Below, one piece after another: positions 26,693 through 34,984 of a stretch of DNA of 64,000 nucleotides. This DNA is from Rhizobium sp. Q54. GTDB taxonomy: Bacteria; Pseudomonadota; Alphaproteobacteria; Rhizobiales; Xanthobacteraceae. The position numbers and the translations under genes are program-made. The stretch spans positions 1 to 64,000 of the forward strand of contig CAMBQQ010000002.1 of the NCBI GenBank assembly GCA_945870035.1, in the 5' to 3' direction. Positions within the stretch are counted from its first letter, which is position 1. Each line of letters begins with the position of its first letter. The notes under the pieces were generated by a model. The model was given only the letters and a program-made list of their open reading frames with translations, did not search any database and was not told the origin of the DNA.

Positions 26693-27532
26693 GTGACGGT
26701 ACGTCCAATATTGGTCGCGCAGATTACTGACCTGCACATCAAGAAGCCGGGCGCCCTAGCCTATGGCCGCGTCGACACGGCGGCGGCCTTGTCGCGCTGC
26801 GTCGAGACACTCAATCGACTGTCGCCGCGCCCCGATCTTGTGGTTATTTCAGGCGACCTCGCCGATACGCCGACCCCTGAAGAATATGATCACCTGATGG
26901 CGTTGCTGGCGCCGCTGGATATTCCATTTGCTGCGACCGCCGGCAATCATGACGACCGCGCGCTGCTGCGCAACGCCCTGCCACATCAGGACTATGCCAA
27001 CGCGGCCGGCACCCTTAATATTCAGCGCACGGTCGGCGACATCGATATTCTGCTGATCGATTCCAGCGTTCCGCAGGCCTCGCATGGATGGATTGACACG
27101 CAAACCCTGGCGTGGCTCGACGCGGCCTTGGCGCAATCGGCGACACGCCCCGCTTTGCTGTTCCTGCATCATCCCCCGTTTCTTACCGGGATCGACCACA
27201 TGGATGTGCAGAACCTGGGCAACGCCGACGAATTGGCAGCCCTGCTTCGCCGCCATGACCGCGCGCGGCTGATTGCCGCTGGGCATGTTCATCGCGCCGT
27301 CATGACGGCCTTTGCCGGAATTCCGGCAACGATCTGCCCTGCGCCGAACCACGCAGTGGCGCTCGATTTGGACGAACAATACCCGCCTTCGTTCAACGTG
27401 GAGCCGCCGGCGTTTCACCTGCATGCCTGGTTTGCGGGTGCCGGTTTTGGCCGCCTTGTCACTCACTTCGTTCCAATCGGCCACTTCGACGGACCGCATC
27501 CGTTCTTTGCTGCCGATGGCCGGCTCCTTTGA
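26693..27532 (+). CDS. Calcineurin-like metallophosphodiesterase (CpdA/GpdQ-like)
   Basis: A 279-aa cytoplasmic enzyme with all the dimetal motifs of class III phosphodiesterases: ITDLHI (D-x-H), SGDLADT, GNHDDR, FLHHPP and AGHVHR. Relatives cleave cyclic nucleotides or glycerophosphodiesters. It starts with GTG preceded by AGGAG. It is the last gene of the first ABC operon, which suggests that it hydrolyses an imported phosphodiester rather than cAMP. No signal peptide is present, so it would act after uptake. Confidence 0.8.
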   Translation: MTVRPILVAQITDLHIKKPGALAYGRVDTAAALSRCVETLNRLSPRPDLVVISGDLADTPTPEEYDHLMALLAPLDIPFAATAGNHDDRALLRNALPHQDYANAAGTLNIQRTVGDIDILLIDSSVPQASHGWIDTQTLAWLDAALAQSATRPALLFLHHPPFLTGIDHMDVQNLGNADELAALLRRHDRARLIAAGHVHRAVMTAFAGIPATICPAPNHAVALDLDEQYPPSFNVEPPAFHLHAWFAGAGFGRLVTHFVPIGHFDGPHPFFAADGRLL

Positions 27533-27714
27533 CGCAAGCGGCGAGGAACGGCCTAAAAGACCCTATAGGATATTAAGCTTGTCACAAAAGGTACAAGCAA
27601 AATGGGAATGTTAGGCGCATCGATCGAACACGATGGCGCCGGCCGCTTCGTTATCCGCGGGTAAACGATTCATTCGGCGCCCGCCTCGTTTCGACGAAAC
27701 AAAGGGGGCTCGAC

Positions 27715-28722
27715 ATGATACGGCGCGCTATTGGAATTGCCTTGGTCGCATTCAGTGCCACGGCCGCACATTCCCAGGAATTGAACGTCTATACGGCGCT
27801 CGAAGCGGATCAGGTCAAGGCCTATCAAGCTGCCTTCGAGAAAGCCAATCCGTCGGTCAAAATTCGCTGGGTCCGCGATTCCACCGGCGTCGTCACGGCC
27901 AAATTGCTGGCCGAAAAAGCCAATCCCCAGGCCGACGTCGTGTTCGGGCTTGCCGCCACTTCGCTGATGCTGCTCGACAAGGAAGGCATGCTGCAAGCCT
28001 ATGCGCCGGCCGGACTCGACAAGATCAAGCCGACGATGCGCGATCCCGCCAATCCGCCGAAATGGGTCGGCATGGATATCTGGGCTTCGGCGATCTGTTT
28101 CAACACGGTGGAAGCCGGCAAGAAGAAAATTGCTGCGCCGCAATCATGGGCCGATCTCCTCAAGCCGGAATACAAGGGCCAGGTCGCCATGCCGAATCCG
28201 GCTTCGTCGGGCACCGGTTACTTAATGGTGTCGGGCTGGCTGCAGATGATGGGCGAGGAAAAAGGCTGGAAGTTCATGGACGGCCTGCACCAGAATATCG
28301 CCGCCTATAGCCATTCCGGCTCCAAGCCGTGCCGCCAGGCCGCCGCTGGCGAATATGCCGTCGGGTTCTCGTTTGAATATCGCGCCAACAAAACCAAAAA
28401 GGATGGCGCCCCGATCGAGGCTATCCTGCCCAGCGAGGGCCTCGGCTGGGACATGGAGGCGGCCGCCATCATGGCGACCACCAAGCATGCCGCGGCGGCG
28501 AAGAAGTTGCTCGATTGGTCGGTGACGCCTGAAGCCAACAAGCTTTACGCACAAAATTTCGCGATCGTGGCGCTTCCCGGGGTTCAGGAAAAGCTCACCC
28601 ACATTTCCGGCGACGTCGAAAAACTCCTGGCCAAGAATGACTTTGTCTGGGCTGCCGCAAACCGCGAGCGGATCCTCGCCGAATGGATCAAGCGTTACGA
28701 CGGCAAGTCCGAAAAGAAGTAG
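27715..28722 (+). CDS. ABC importer substrate-binding protein, 2-aminoethylphosphonate type
   Basis: A 335-aa secreted receptor with a signal peptide (MIRRAIGIALVAFSATAAHS) and a mature part beginning QELNVYTALEADQVKAYQAAF. This resembles the PhnS/AepX group of 2-aminoethylphosphonate (AEP) binding proteins within COG1840. Its fold matches the set 1 receptor (LLAEKANPQADVVFGLAATS) but the two are clearly different proteins. AAGGGGG precedes the ATG. It heads the run of receptor, ATPase, fused permease, FAD oxidase and phosphonatase, so AEP or an N-methylated relative is the likely ligand. Confidence 0.82.
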   Translation: MIRRAIGIALVAFSATAAHSQELNVYTALEADQVKAYQAAFEKANPSVKIRWVRDSTGVVTAKLLAEKANPQADVVFGLAATSLMLLDKEGMLQAYAPAGLDKIKPTMRDPANPPKWVGMDIWASAICFNTVEAGKKKIAAPQSWADLLKPEYKGQVAMPNPASSGTGYLMVSGWLQMMGEEKGWKFMDGLHQNIAAYSHSGSKPCRQAAAGEYAVGFSFEYRANKTKKDGAPIEAILPSEGLGWDMEAAAIMATTKHAAAAKKLLDWSVTPEANKLYAQNFAIVALPGVQEKLTHISGDVEKLLAKNDFVWAAANRERILAEWIKRYDGKSEKK

Positions 28723-28748
28723 CCGGCTCTCCTCACTGAAGTATCAAA

Positions 28749-28780
28749 CGAACCCCGGGGCTTTGTTGTCCCGGGGTTCG
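28749..28780 (+). terminator. Intercistronic hairpin after the phosphonate-binding protein
   Basis: CGAACCCCGGG and CCCGGGGTTCG form a perfect 11-bp GC-rich stem with a 10-nt loop. The hairpin sits between the binding-protein stop (28722) and the ATPase start (28817). Only a weak T-stretch follows. It probably protects the binding-protein message or acts as a leaky terminator. Confidence 0.65.
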
Positions 28781-28816
28781 GTTTCGAATGCGGCGTTCGC
28801 GAGAGAAGGATTGCAC

Positions 28817-29914
28817 ATGACCGAGCCAAGCAAGCTTGCCGACGGTGACACGCCTTATCTCAAGATTCGAAATGTCACCAAGCGGTTCGACAATTTCGTC
28901 GCCTTGCAGGACATCAATCTGGACATCAAGCGGGGCGAATTTATCTCGTTTCTCGGGCCGTCCGGCTGCGGCAAGACAACATTATTACGGGCGATCTCCG
29001 GGCTTGACGTGCAGACGACCGGATCGATCGAGCAGGACGGCCGCGACATTTCCAATTTGCCGGTCAACCAGCGCGACTTCGGCATCGTTTTTCAAAGTTA
29101 TGCGTTGTTTCCGAACCTGAAGATCAAGGACAATGTCGGCTACGGCCTGGTATCGGCCGGCAAGTCGCGCGAGGAGATCAGAACCCGCGTTGCTGAACTT
29201 CTGACCATGGTCGGCCTTGCCGACCAAGCCGAGAAATACCCATCGCAGTTGTCCGGCGGTCAGCAGCAGCGCGTGTCGCTGGCGCGTGCGCTGGCCCTTT
29301 CCCCCGGCCTTCTTCTGCTCGACGAACCACTGTCGGCGCTCGATGCGCGCGTACGCGCCCGGCTACGCGGCGAAATACGCGAGCTGCAACAGAGGCTCGG
29401 CATTACGACCGTGATGGTAACACACGACCAGGAAGAAGCCTTGACGATGTCCGACCGGATCGTCGTCATGAGCAAGGGCAAGATCGAGCAAATCGGCTCT
29501 CCGGACGACGTTTATCGCGCGCCCGCTTCGCCCTTCGTCGCCGATTTCATCGGCCGCATGAACTTCATTCCGGGAACGCTGGTGTCCGGGACATCGGCCG
29601 ATTGCAAGGGTGCCGTTCTGTCGTTTTCCACCGCGCTGACTTATGCGCAGGGGACACCCATCACCATTTGCCTGCGGCCCGAAGATATTGTCGTTCGCGA
29701 CATTGCGTCATCGTCGAACGCCGTCGATGTCGAAGTCGGCGTGATGGAATTCATGGGCAATCACTTTGCCACCACGCTGCATGTTTCCGGAACGCATCTC
29801 AACGTATCCGCCGATTTGTCGATGAACGATGTCCGCGATCTCAGCATCAAGCCCGGGTCGAAAGTCAAGGCCGGTTTGCCGGCCGACCGGTTGCGCGTAT
29901 TCAGCACAACCTGA
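28817..29914 (+). CDS. ABC importer ATP-binding subunit, 2-aminoethylphosphonate type
   Basis: A 365-aa ATPase with Walker A (GPSGCGKTT), Q-loop (VFQSYALFPNL), signature (LSGGQQQRVSLARA), Walker B (LLLLDEP), H-loop (VTHDQEEALTMSDRI) and a C-terminal TOBE-type domain (about 250-360). The ORF track begins 60 codons earlier inside the preceding hairpin region; the ATG at 28817 has AGAAGGA before it. It corresponds to the PhnT component by context and powers the fused permease that follows. Confidence 0.85.
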   Translation: MTEPSKLADGDTPYLKIRNVTKRFDNFVALQDINLDIKRGEFISFLGPSGCGKTTLLRAISGLDVQTTGSIEQDGRDISNLPVNQRDFGIVFQSYALFPNLKIKDNVGYGLVSAGKSREEIRTRVAELLTMVGLADQAEKYPSQLSGGQQQRVSLARALALSPGLLLLDEPLSALDARVRARLRGEIRELQQRLGITTVMVTHDQEEALTMSDRIVVMSKGKIEQIGSPDDVYRAPASPFVADFIGRMNFIPGTLVSGTSADCKGAVLSFSTALTYAQGTPITICLRPEDIVVRDIASSSNAVDVEVGVMEFMGNHFATTLHVSGTHLNVSADLSMNDVRDLSIKPGSKVKAGLPADRLRVFSTT

Positions 29915-29992
29915 TTCCCGGAAAGGCGCGACGCTCTTATGCGCCGGGTCCACATTCAGGCTGTTTCGATTTAGATACTTTAGGGGACTGCA

Positions 29993-31723
29993 ATGAGTAC
30001 CGCCGCTTTGCAAGAGCCGTGGGCCAAGTCGGACAACCCCGCCGCGCCAATACCCGTGCATCAGAAAATGAGTCGCGACGATCTTATCATGCGGATCGCG
30101 CTGTGCGTCCTGGCGGCATGGCTTGTCATTGCCGTCCTGTTGCCGCTCGGCGCGCTGCTGATCAAGAGCTTCGAAGGACCCGACGGCGGCTTTGTCGGCG
30201 TAAGCAACTTCGCGCTGTTTTTCGCCAATCCGTCGCTGACGCAATCGATTTCAAACAGCCTGTCGATTGCAATCGTCAGCACGGTCATCTGCGTGCTGCT
30301 TTCGTTCGTTTTTGCTTATGGACTGATGCGCACCTGCATGCCCGGCCGCGGCATTTTCAAGCTGATCTCGCAGGTCCCGTTGCTGGCGCCTTCGCTGCTT
30401 CCCGCCATCAGCCTGGTCTACCTGTTCGGCAACCAGGGCTTTGCCAAATCGATGATGCTTGGCCAGTCGATCTACGGGCCGATCGGCATCGGCATCGGCG
30501 AAGTCTTCTGGACCTTTCCGCATGCGCTAATCATCATGATTACGGCGCTCTCCACATCGGACGCGCGGCTGTATGAAGCCGCCAGCGCCCTGAAAGCCAG
30601 CGCATGGCGCACGTTCTGGACGGTTACCATTCCGGGCGCCCGCTACGGCCTGATCAGCGCGACCTTCGTGGTTTTCACGCTTGTCGTTACCGATTTCGGC
30701 GTGCCGAAAGTCATCGGCGGCCAGTTCAACGTTCTCGCTACCGATATTTACAAACAAGTCATCGGCCAGCAGAATTTCCGAATGGGCGCGGTGGTCGGCC
30801 TGCTGTTGCTGCTGCCGGCGGTGTTCTCGTTTGCCGTCGATCAATGGGTGCAGCGCAAGCAGTCGGCGGCGATGTCGTCGCGCGCGGTCGCCTACGAACC
30901 GAAGCCGGATGCTTTCGTCGATACCGCATTCCTGGTCATTTGCGGGCTGATCGCGGCCGCGATCCTGACGGTCATATTTACCGCGCTGTTCGCGTCGCTG
31001 GCGACCTTGTGGCCGTATAATCTCACGCCGTCGTTCAAGAACTATGACTTCGACAATATGGATGGCGGCGGCTGGCAGAGTTTCTTCAATTCGTTACGGA
31101 TGGCCGGCTTCACCGCAGTGTTCGGCACGGCGATTATTTTTTCCGGCGCCTATCTGATGGAAAAGACCAAGGGCTTCGGGGCCGGGCGGTTCGTGTTTCA
31201 GTTCCTGGCACTGCTTCCACTTGCGGTGCCCGGAATCGTCTTGGGCCTCGGCTATATTTTCTTCTTCAATTCGCCCGCCAACCCGTTCAATTTCATCTAC
31301 GGCACGACAACGATCCTTGTCGTGTGTTCGATCGCGCATTTCTATTCGGTCGCGCATTTGACAGCAGTGACGGCCCTCAAGCAGATCGACCAGGAAATCG
31401 AGACGGTTTCGTCGTCCTTGCGCGTGCCGTTCTATCGGACGTTCTTTCTGGTGACCTTGCCGGTGTCGCTGCCGGCGGTCCTCGATATCGCCATGTATCT
31501 CTTTGTCAATGCATTGACGACAGTGTCCGCCGTGGTCTTTATCTATTCACCGCAAACAACGCTGGCCTCCATTGCCGTGTTGAACATGGACGATGCCGGC
31601 GATGTGGCGCCGGCGGCGGCGATGGCGATGACGATCTTTTTTGCCGCGACCGCTGTGCGTGTCGTTTATACGGGACTGGTGCGCGGCGTCCTCGGCCGGA
31701 CCCAGGCCTGGCGTCACCGTTAG
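29993..31723 (+). CDS. ABC importer fused permease, 2-aminoethylphosphonate type
   Basis: A 576-aa membrane protein containing two complete permease units in one chain, with about 12 helices. EAA-like loops are seen twice: YEAASALKASAWRTFWTVTIPGA near residue 200 and IETVSSSLRVPFYRTFFLVTLPVSLPA near 480. The fused form is the arrangement known for putative AEP importers (PhnU-like) and some iron importers. One chain therefore replaces two subunits, unlike the first ABC system here. AGGGGACTGCA precedes the ATG. Confidence 0.85.
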   Translation: MSTAALQEPWAKSDNPAAPIPVHQKMSRDDLIMRIALCVLAAWLVIAVLLPLGALLIKSFEGPDGGFVGVSNFALFFANPSLTQSISNSLSIAIVSTVICVLLSFVFAYGLMRTCMPGRGIFKLISQVPLLAPSLLPAISLVYLFGNQGFAKSMMLGQSIYGPIGIGIGEVFWTFPHALIIMITALSTSDARLYEAASALKASAWRTFWTVTIPGARYGLISATFVVFTLVVTDFGVPKVIGGQFNVLATDIYKQVIGQQNFRMGAVVGLLLLLPAVFSFAVDQWVQRKQSAAMSSRAVAYEPKPDAFVDTAFLVICGLIAAAILTVIFTALFASLATLWPYNLTPSFKNYDFDNMDGGGWQSFFNSLRMAGFTAVFGTAIIFSGAYLMEKTKGFGAGRFVFQFLALLPLAVPGIVLGLGYIFFFNSPANPFNFIYGTTTILVVCSIAHFYSVAHLTAVTALKQIDQEIETVSSSLRVPFYRTFFLVTLPVSLPAVLDIAMYLFVNALTTVSAVVFIYSPQTTLASIAVLNMDDAGDVAPAAAMAMTIFFAATAVRVVYTGLVRGVLGRTQAWRHR

Positions 31724-31759
31724 TATTCCGCTCCGACAACTGAGACGAAAGCATAGCCG

Positions 31760-32899
31760 ATGCCGCCCTCCGCTTCCTCGCCCCATTTCGACGTCGCGAT
31801 TATCGGGGCGGGTATTGTCGGTCTGGGCCATGCGCTGGCGGCGGCCCGCCGAGGCAAGCGCGTCGTCGTTGTCGATCGGGATGCGCAGGCCAATGGCGCT
31901 TCGATCCGGAACTTCGGCTTTGTTACCGTTACAGGACAGCAAAAAGGCGAATGCTGGGAACGGGCGATGCGTTCGCGCGCCGTCTGGGGTGAGGTCGTCG
32001 ATGCCGCCGATATCGCGGTCGAGCATACCGGGCTCTGCGTTGCCGCACGCCGGCCCGAGGCCAAGCGCGTGCTTGAAGCGTTTGCCGAAACCGACATGGG
32101 CCGCGACTGCCGGTTGCTGTCGCCCGCCGAAGCGCGCGAAAAAGTGCCGGCACTGCGCGCCGACAGCCTCGCCGGCGCCCTGTGGTCGCCGCATGAAGCG
32201 CGGGTGGAGAGCCGCCTTGCCATCCCCAAGCTCGCGGCCTGGCTCGAAGCGGCCCATGGCGTCACTTTCCGACGCAGTTGTTTCGTCAAGAACGTCGCCC
32301 TGCCCCTCATCGAAACCTCGCAAGGCGACATCCACGCTGACGCGGCGATTATATGTCCGGGCGACAATTTTCTGGCGCTGTTTCCGGAGCGGATCGCCGC
32401 GTATGGCCTCACGGTCTGCAAGCTTCACATGTTGCGCGTGACCGCGCCGACGTTCGGACGGCTGGGCGCTGCCGTGATGTCTGATCTCGGGCTTGTTCGC
32501 TATCTCGGATATGCGGAACTGCCTGAAGCAGAAGCGCTGAAAAAGAGGTTGCTGGCGGAACAGGCCGCGGCGCTCGACAACGGCATCCACCTCATTGTCG
32601 TCCAATCGGCCGACGGCTCGCTGGTTGTCGGCGACAGCCATCATTACGGCGAGACGACGGATCCGTTCGCCCCGGCGGCCGTCGATGACTTGATCCTCGA
32701 CGAATTCGACCATGTTCTCGACCTGCCGCGGCGCGCGGTCAGCGAACGATGGATCGGCACATACGCCTCGGCGCCGGACAGGCTGATGCTGGTCGATCGC
32801 CCTTCGGATGCGGTCCGCATTGTCATCGTCACCAGCGGCACAGGCGCTTCCACAGGGTTTGCCATCGGCGAAGAAGTAATTGCCGAATTGTTCGGCTGA
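31760..32899 (+). CDS. FAD-dependent oxidase of phosphonate catabolism (DAO family, TIGR03364-like)
   Basis: A 379-aa flavoprotein of the D-amino-acid-oxidase superfamily. The FAD motif is VAIIGAGIVGLGHALAAARRG. The segment GASIRNFGFVTVTGQ is the signature I associate with the TIGR03364 group found beside phosphonatases. Published work on this group shows oxidation of N-methyl-AEP, and for some members plain AEP, directly to phosphonoacetaldehyde. It lies 20 bp before phnX and after an AEP-type importer, and no phnW is in the window. It therefore probably feeds PhnX by oxidative deamination. Which amine it prefers cannot be read from sequence. Confidence 0.85.
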   Translation: MPPSASSPHFDVAIIGAGIVGLGHALAAARRGKRVVVVDRDAQANGASIRNFGFVTVTGQQKGECWERAMRSRAVWGEVVDAADIAVEHTGLCVAARRPEAKRVLEAFAETDMGRDCRLLSPAEAREKVPALRADSLAGALWSPHEARVESRLAIPKLAAWLEAAHGVTFRRSCFVKNVALPLIETSQGDIHADAAIICPGDNFLALFPERIAAYGLTVCKLHMLRVTAPTFGRLGAAVMSDLGLVRYLGYAELPEAEALKKRLLAEQAAALDNGIHLIVVQSADGSLVVGDSHHYGETTDPFAPAAVDDLILDEFDHVLDLPRRAVSERWIGTYASAPDRLMLVDRPSDAVRIVIVTSGTGASTGFAIGEEVIAELFG

Positions 32900-32919
32900 G
32901 CAGATTGAGGAACGAAGAC

Positions 32920-33720
32920 ATGACGATTTCCGCCGTCGTTTTCGATTGGGCCGGCACGATGCTCGACCACGGCTCACGCGCGCCGATGGGCGCCTTCGTC
33001 AAGGTGTTCGCGGATTTTCAGGTGACGATTACAGTAGCCGAGGCGCGCGGCCCGATGGGCATGCCGAAGCTCGATCACATCAAGGCGCTGCTGAAACATC
33101 CCGACATTGCCGCCCGCTGGGCCAGGGCGCATGGCCAAGCGCCGACGGATGACGATGCAAACCGCATCTTTGACGTGTTCGTCCCGCTCAATGCCGCGGT
33201 GGTGACTGACTACGCCGACCTCATCCCCGGCATCCTGGACGTCCATGCCGACTTGCGCGGCCGCGGCATCAAGATCGGCTCGACCACCGGCTATACCCGC
33301 GACATCATGGACCGGGTGCTGCCGCTGACGACGGCCGCCGGCCTAGCGACCGACAATCTGATCTGCGCCGGCGATATGCCGCTCGGCCGGCCGACGCCGA
33401 TGATGATGTACAAGTGTTTTCTCGACTTGGCCGTTTGGCCAGCAGCATCTGTCGTCAAGGTTGACGACACCGAGGTCGGCATTGCCGAGGGCGTCAATGC
33501 CGGCTGCTGGACCGTCGGCGTGGCGCTGTCGGGCAATGCCGCCGGCGTTTCGCGTGACGAACTGGCAGCTTTGAGCGAAGCCGAAGTGTCGCAACTTCGG
33601 ACCAAGGCCACACGGCAACTCGCGCGCGCTGGCGCGCACTATGTGATCGACAGCGTCGCCGGACTCATGTCGGTCGTCGATGCTATCGAAGGCCGTCTCT
33701 TGCGCGGCGAGCGGCCGTAG
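32920..33720 (+). CDS. phnX: Phosphonoacetaldehyde hydrolase (phosphonatase)
   Basis: A 266-aa HAD-superfamily enzyme that splits the C-P bond of phosphonoacetaldehyde to acetaldehyde and phosphate. The nucleophile Asp9 is in FDWAGTMLD. The Schiff-base Lys50 is in GPMGMPKLDHIKA; both sit exactly three residues before Asp12 and Lys53 of Bacillus cereus PhnX. The blocks IKIGSTTGYTRDIMDRV, GRPTPMMMYK and VKVDDTEVGIAEG are also phosphonatase-like. The ORF track begins 57 codons too early; the ATG at 32920 follows GAGGAACGAAG. It is a true phosphonatase and not only a relative, because the Lys is kept. Confidence 0.92.
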   Translation: MTISAVVFDWAGTMLDHGSRAPMGAFVKVFADFQVTITVAEARGPMGMPKLDHIKALLKHPDIAARWARAHGQAPTDDDANRIFDVFVPLNAAVVTDYADLIPGILDVHADLRGRGIKIGSTTGYTRDIMDRVLPLTTAAGLATDNLICAGDMPLGRPTPMMMYKCFLDLAVWPAASVVKVDDTEVGIAEGVNAGCWTVGVALSGNAAGVSRDELAALSEAEVSQLRTKATRQLARAGAHYVIDSVAGLMSVVDAIEGRLLRGERP

Positions 33721-33937
33721 GCTGGCTGGCTCCGATTGGCGAGAGTACGCCGGGAGCTCGACGTGGGGATCAAGCGCCCACGCGAAGTCTTTACATTGAA
33801 TAGGATTTTCCTTTCCGCCCGCCCTCTCCATCATGAGCGCGACGGAAAATTGTCTATTGATATCAGTCGTTTACGTGCTTGTTCGAATTCCGTGTCGTAC
33901 CGTGGCGCATCCGGCAGCCTACAACCGCTAAAACCCG

Positions 33938-34057
33938 TTAAAGGCCTATAGGGCTCCGCGCGTTATCAAACAAGGCGCAGCTTGCAGATGCCGCGTCCGT
34001 CGCCTTGGCGCCGCCACCGGGGCCGGTGACGGCGTGGAAGTCGACATTGTGCATCAT
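33938..34057 (-). pseudogene. Fragment of a copper nitrite reductase (NirK/AniA-type) gene
   Basis: Minus-strand translation from 34057 gives MMHNVDFHAVTGPGGGA, then unrelated residues and a stop at 33938. HNVDFHAVTGPGGGA is the highly conserved type 2 copper-site segment of NirK/AniA enzymes (D-x-H). The rest of the ~340-residue enzyme, including the type 1 copper Cys, is absent. The match is short but distinctive. The scrap lies next to nsrR and globin genes, as an intact nirK might in a denitrifier. Confidence 0.55.
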
Positions 34058-34063
34058 CACGTC

Positions 34064-34146
34064 ACAAGCATCGACGCCATATTGTAATGCGCCGGAATAT
34101 TCCAGCGGAACCCGGGCGTCAGCGCATCGAAATGCTTGGCGTTCGG
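34064..34146 (-). pseudogene. Fragment of an AMP-dependent acyl-CoA synthetase N-terminus
   Basis: The minus strand reads LPNAKHFDALTPGFRWNIP, then AHYNMASMLVT and a stop. An alternative frame over the same bases restores YGVDACD. Many acyl-CoA synthetases begin with a stretch like FDALY-x-FRW-x-IPA-x-YN followed by VDVCD. The fragment is thus a frameshifted N-terminus, directly abutting the nirK-like scrap. The match is by eye and the evidence is modest. Confidence 0.4.
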
Positions 34147-34226
34147 CAACGTGGCGCGCAAGCTAGTCGGCGATGAGCGCGAGTTAAAGCAGGACTACCG
34201 TTAGGTCCCTTCGATGCGACTGGGGG

Positions 34227-34706
34227 TCAGGAAGCAAAGGCGGGCGGCAAGGGCCGCCGGGACCTGCGTGGCGCGTCGATGGTCAGCAACGCTCGCAGCG
34301 GCGCGCGCGGCTTCACCAGATCGGCCAGCGAATAGCCGTCCAGCACCTCGAGGAAAGCGGCGCCGGCCTTGGCCAGCGCACGCCGCAGCACACAACACGA
34401 TTTGATGGCACAGGGAGCATCGACCGGATTAAGGCAGGCTACCACCGCCATGTCGGGCTCGGTGTGACGAACCACCTGACCGAGATTGATGCGCTCGACC
34501 GGCATGGCCAGACGTAAACCGCCACCACGGCCGCGCACCGTGCCGACATAACCGGCCTGGCCGAGTTGATGAGCGACCTTCATTAAATGGGTCTTGGAAA
34601 TGCCGTAGCTGCTGGCGACCTCGGCGATGGTCGCCAGACCGTCGTCCTTGACCGCGAGGTACATCAGGAGCCGCAGCGCGTAATCAGTATAGACGGTAAG
34701 GCGCAA
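34227..34706 (-). CDS. nsrR: Rrf2-family nitric-oxide-sensing repressor, NsrR
   Basis: A 159-aa repressor that senses NO through a [Fe-S] cluster. The start MRLTVYTDYALRLLMYLA is the standard NsrR/Rrf2 opening, the winged helix carries GISKTHLMKVAHQLGQAGYV, and GRGGGLRLA forms the wing. Three to four cysteines (Cys91, Cys99, Cys104/105) lie in VACLNPVDAPCAIKSCCVL, where NsrR holds its cluster. Translation begins with TTG at 34706, preceded by AGAGGGAG at an ideal distance. It is divergent from a small membrane protein and a globin, which are likely NO-defence targets. Confidence 0.88.
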   Translation of the reverse strand: MRLTVYTDYALRLLMYLAVKDDGLATIAEVASSYGISKTHLMKVAHQLGQAGYVGTVRGRGGGLRLAMPVERINLGQVVRHTEPDMAVVACLNPVDAPCAIKSCCVLRRALAKAGAAFLEVLDGYSLADLVKPRAPLRALLTIDAPRRSRRPLPPAFAS

Positions 34707-34730
34707 GCCAAACTCCCTCTGCAGCGACCT

Positions 34731-34757
34731 ATAAGATATATTACGGATATTGCTTTA
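34731..34757. promoter_or_regulatory. Possible NsrR site between nsrR and the globin operon
   Basis: The 100-bp divergent gap contains TAAGATATATTACGGATAT. The AAGATATAT part resembles the AAGATGCAT half-site described for NsrR; the second arm (TGCTT on the far side) is imperfect. The position is right for joint control of both directions. The match is weak. Confidence 0.35.
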
Positions 34758-34807
34758 CGGCAAGCCGGCTGTTACATGCGTCGGACCGCATTCGATCGGA
34801 GATCGCC

Positions 34808-34984
34808 ATGCTCAGTTCCCTGTCTATCGGCAGCGCCATTGCCCGGGTTTTCCTGTTTCCCGGCGACCTGGCCTGCGCCTATGTCGGCATCGACCAGAAC
34901 GACAAGCGCGAACTGGTGCGGATGCTGGTCAATTCACTGGTGTGGATCGTGGTCGGCATGGCTGCCGTTGCCGTAATCGCCTGA
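34808..34984 (+). CDS. Small membrane protein upstream of truncated globin
   Basis: A 58-aa protein not listed on the ORF track in this frame from its own ATG. It reads MLSSLSIGSAIARVFLFPGD at its start and ends with one strongly hydrophobic helix (NSLVWIVVGMAAVAVIA). Its stop overlaps the globin start (TGATG), so the two are translationally coupled. The function is unknown; the divergence from nsrR suggests a role in NO handling. The strict coupling and absence of internal stops support it as a real gene. Confidence 0.65.
   Translation: MLSSLSIGSAIARVFLFPGDLACAYVGIDQNDKRELVRMLVNSLVWIVVGMAAVAVIA

Larger units (their letters stand above)
33721..34226. other. Gene-free 500 bp holding gene scraps
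   Basis: No complete gene is supported between phnX and nsrR. Bases 33721-33937 show no recognisable coding matter. Bases 33938-34150 contain two minus-strand fragments listed separately (nirK-like and acyl-CoA-synthetase-like). The TAG and TAA codons scattered through all frames rule out an intact reading frame. Confidence 0.6.

Noticed and set aside
27599-27664. 20-codon frame MGMLGASIEHDGAGRF before the phosphonate receptor
   Set aside because: It could be a leader peptide, but there is no ribosome site, attenuator or codon bias to support one.
31547-32977. 476-aa minus-strand ORF
   Set aside because: It is antisense to the FAD oxidase and the permease end; no motifs.
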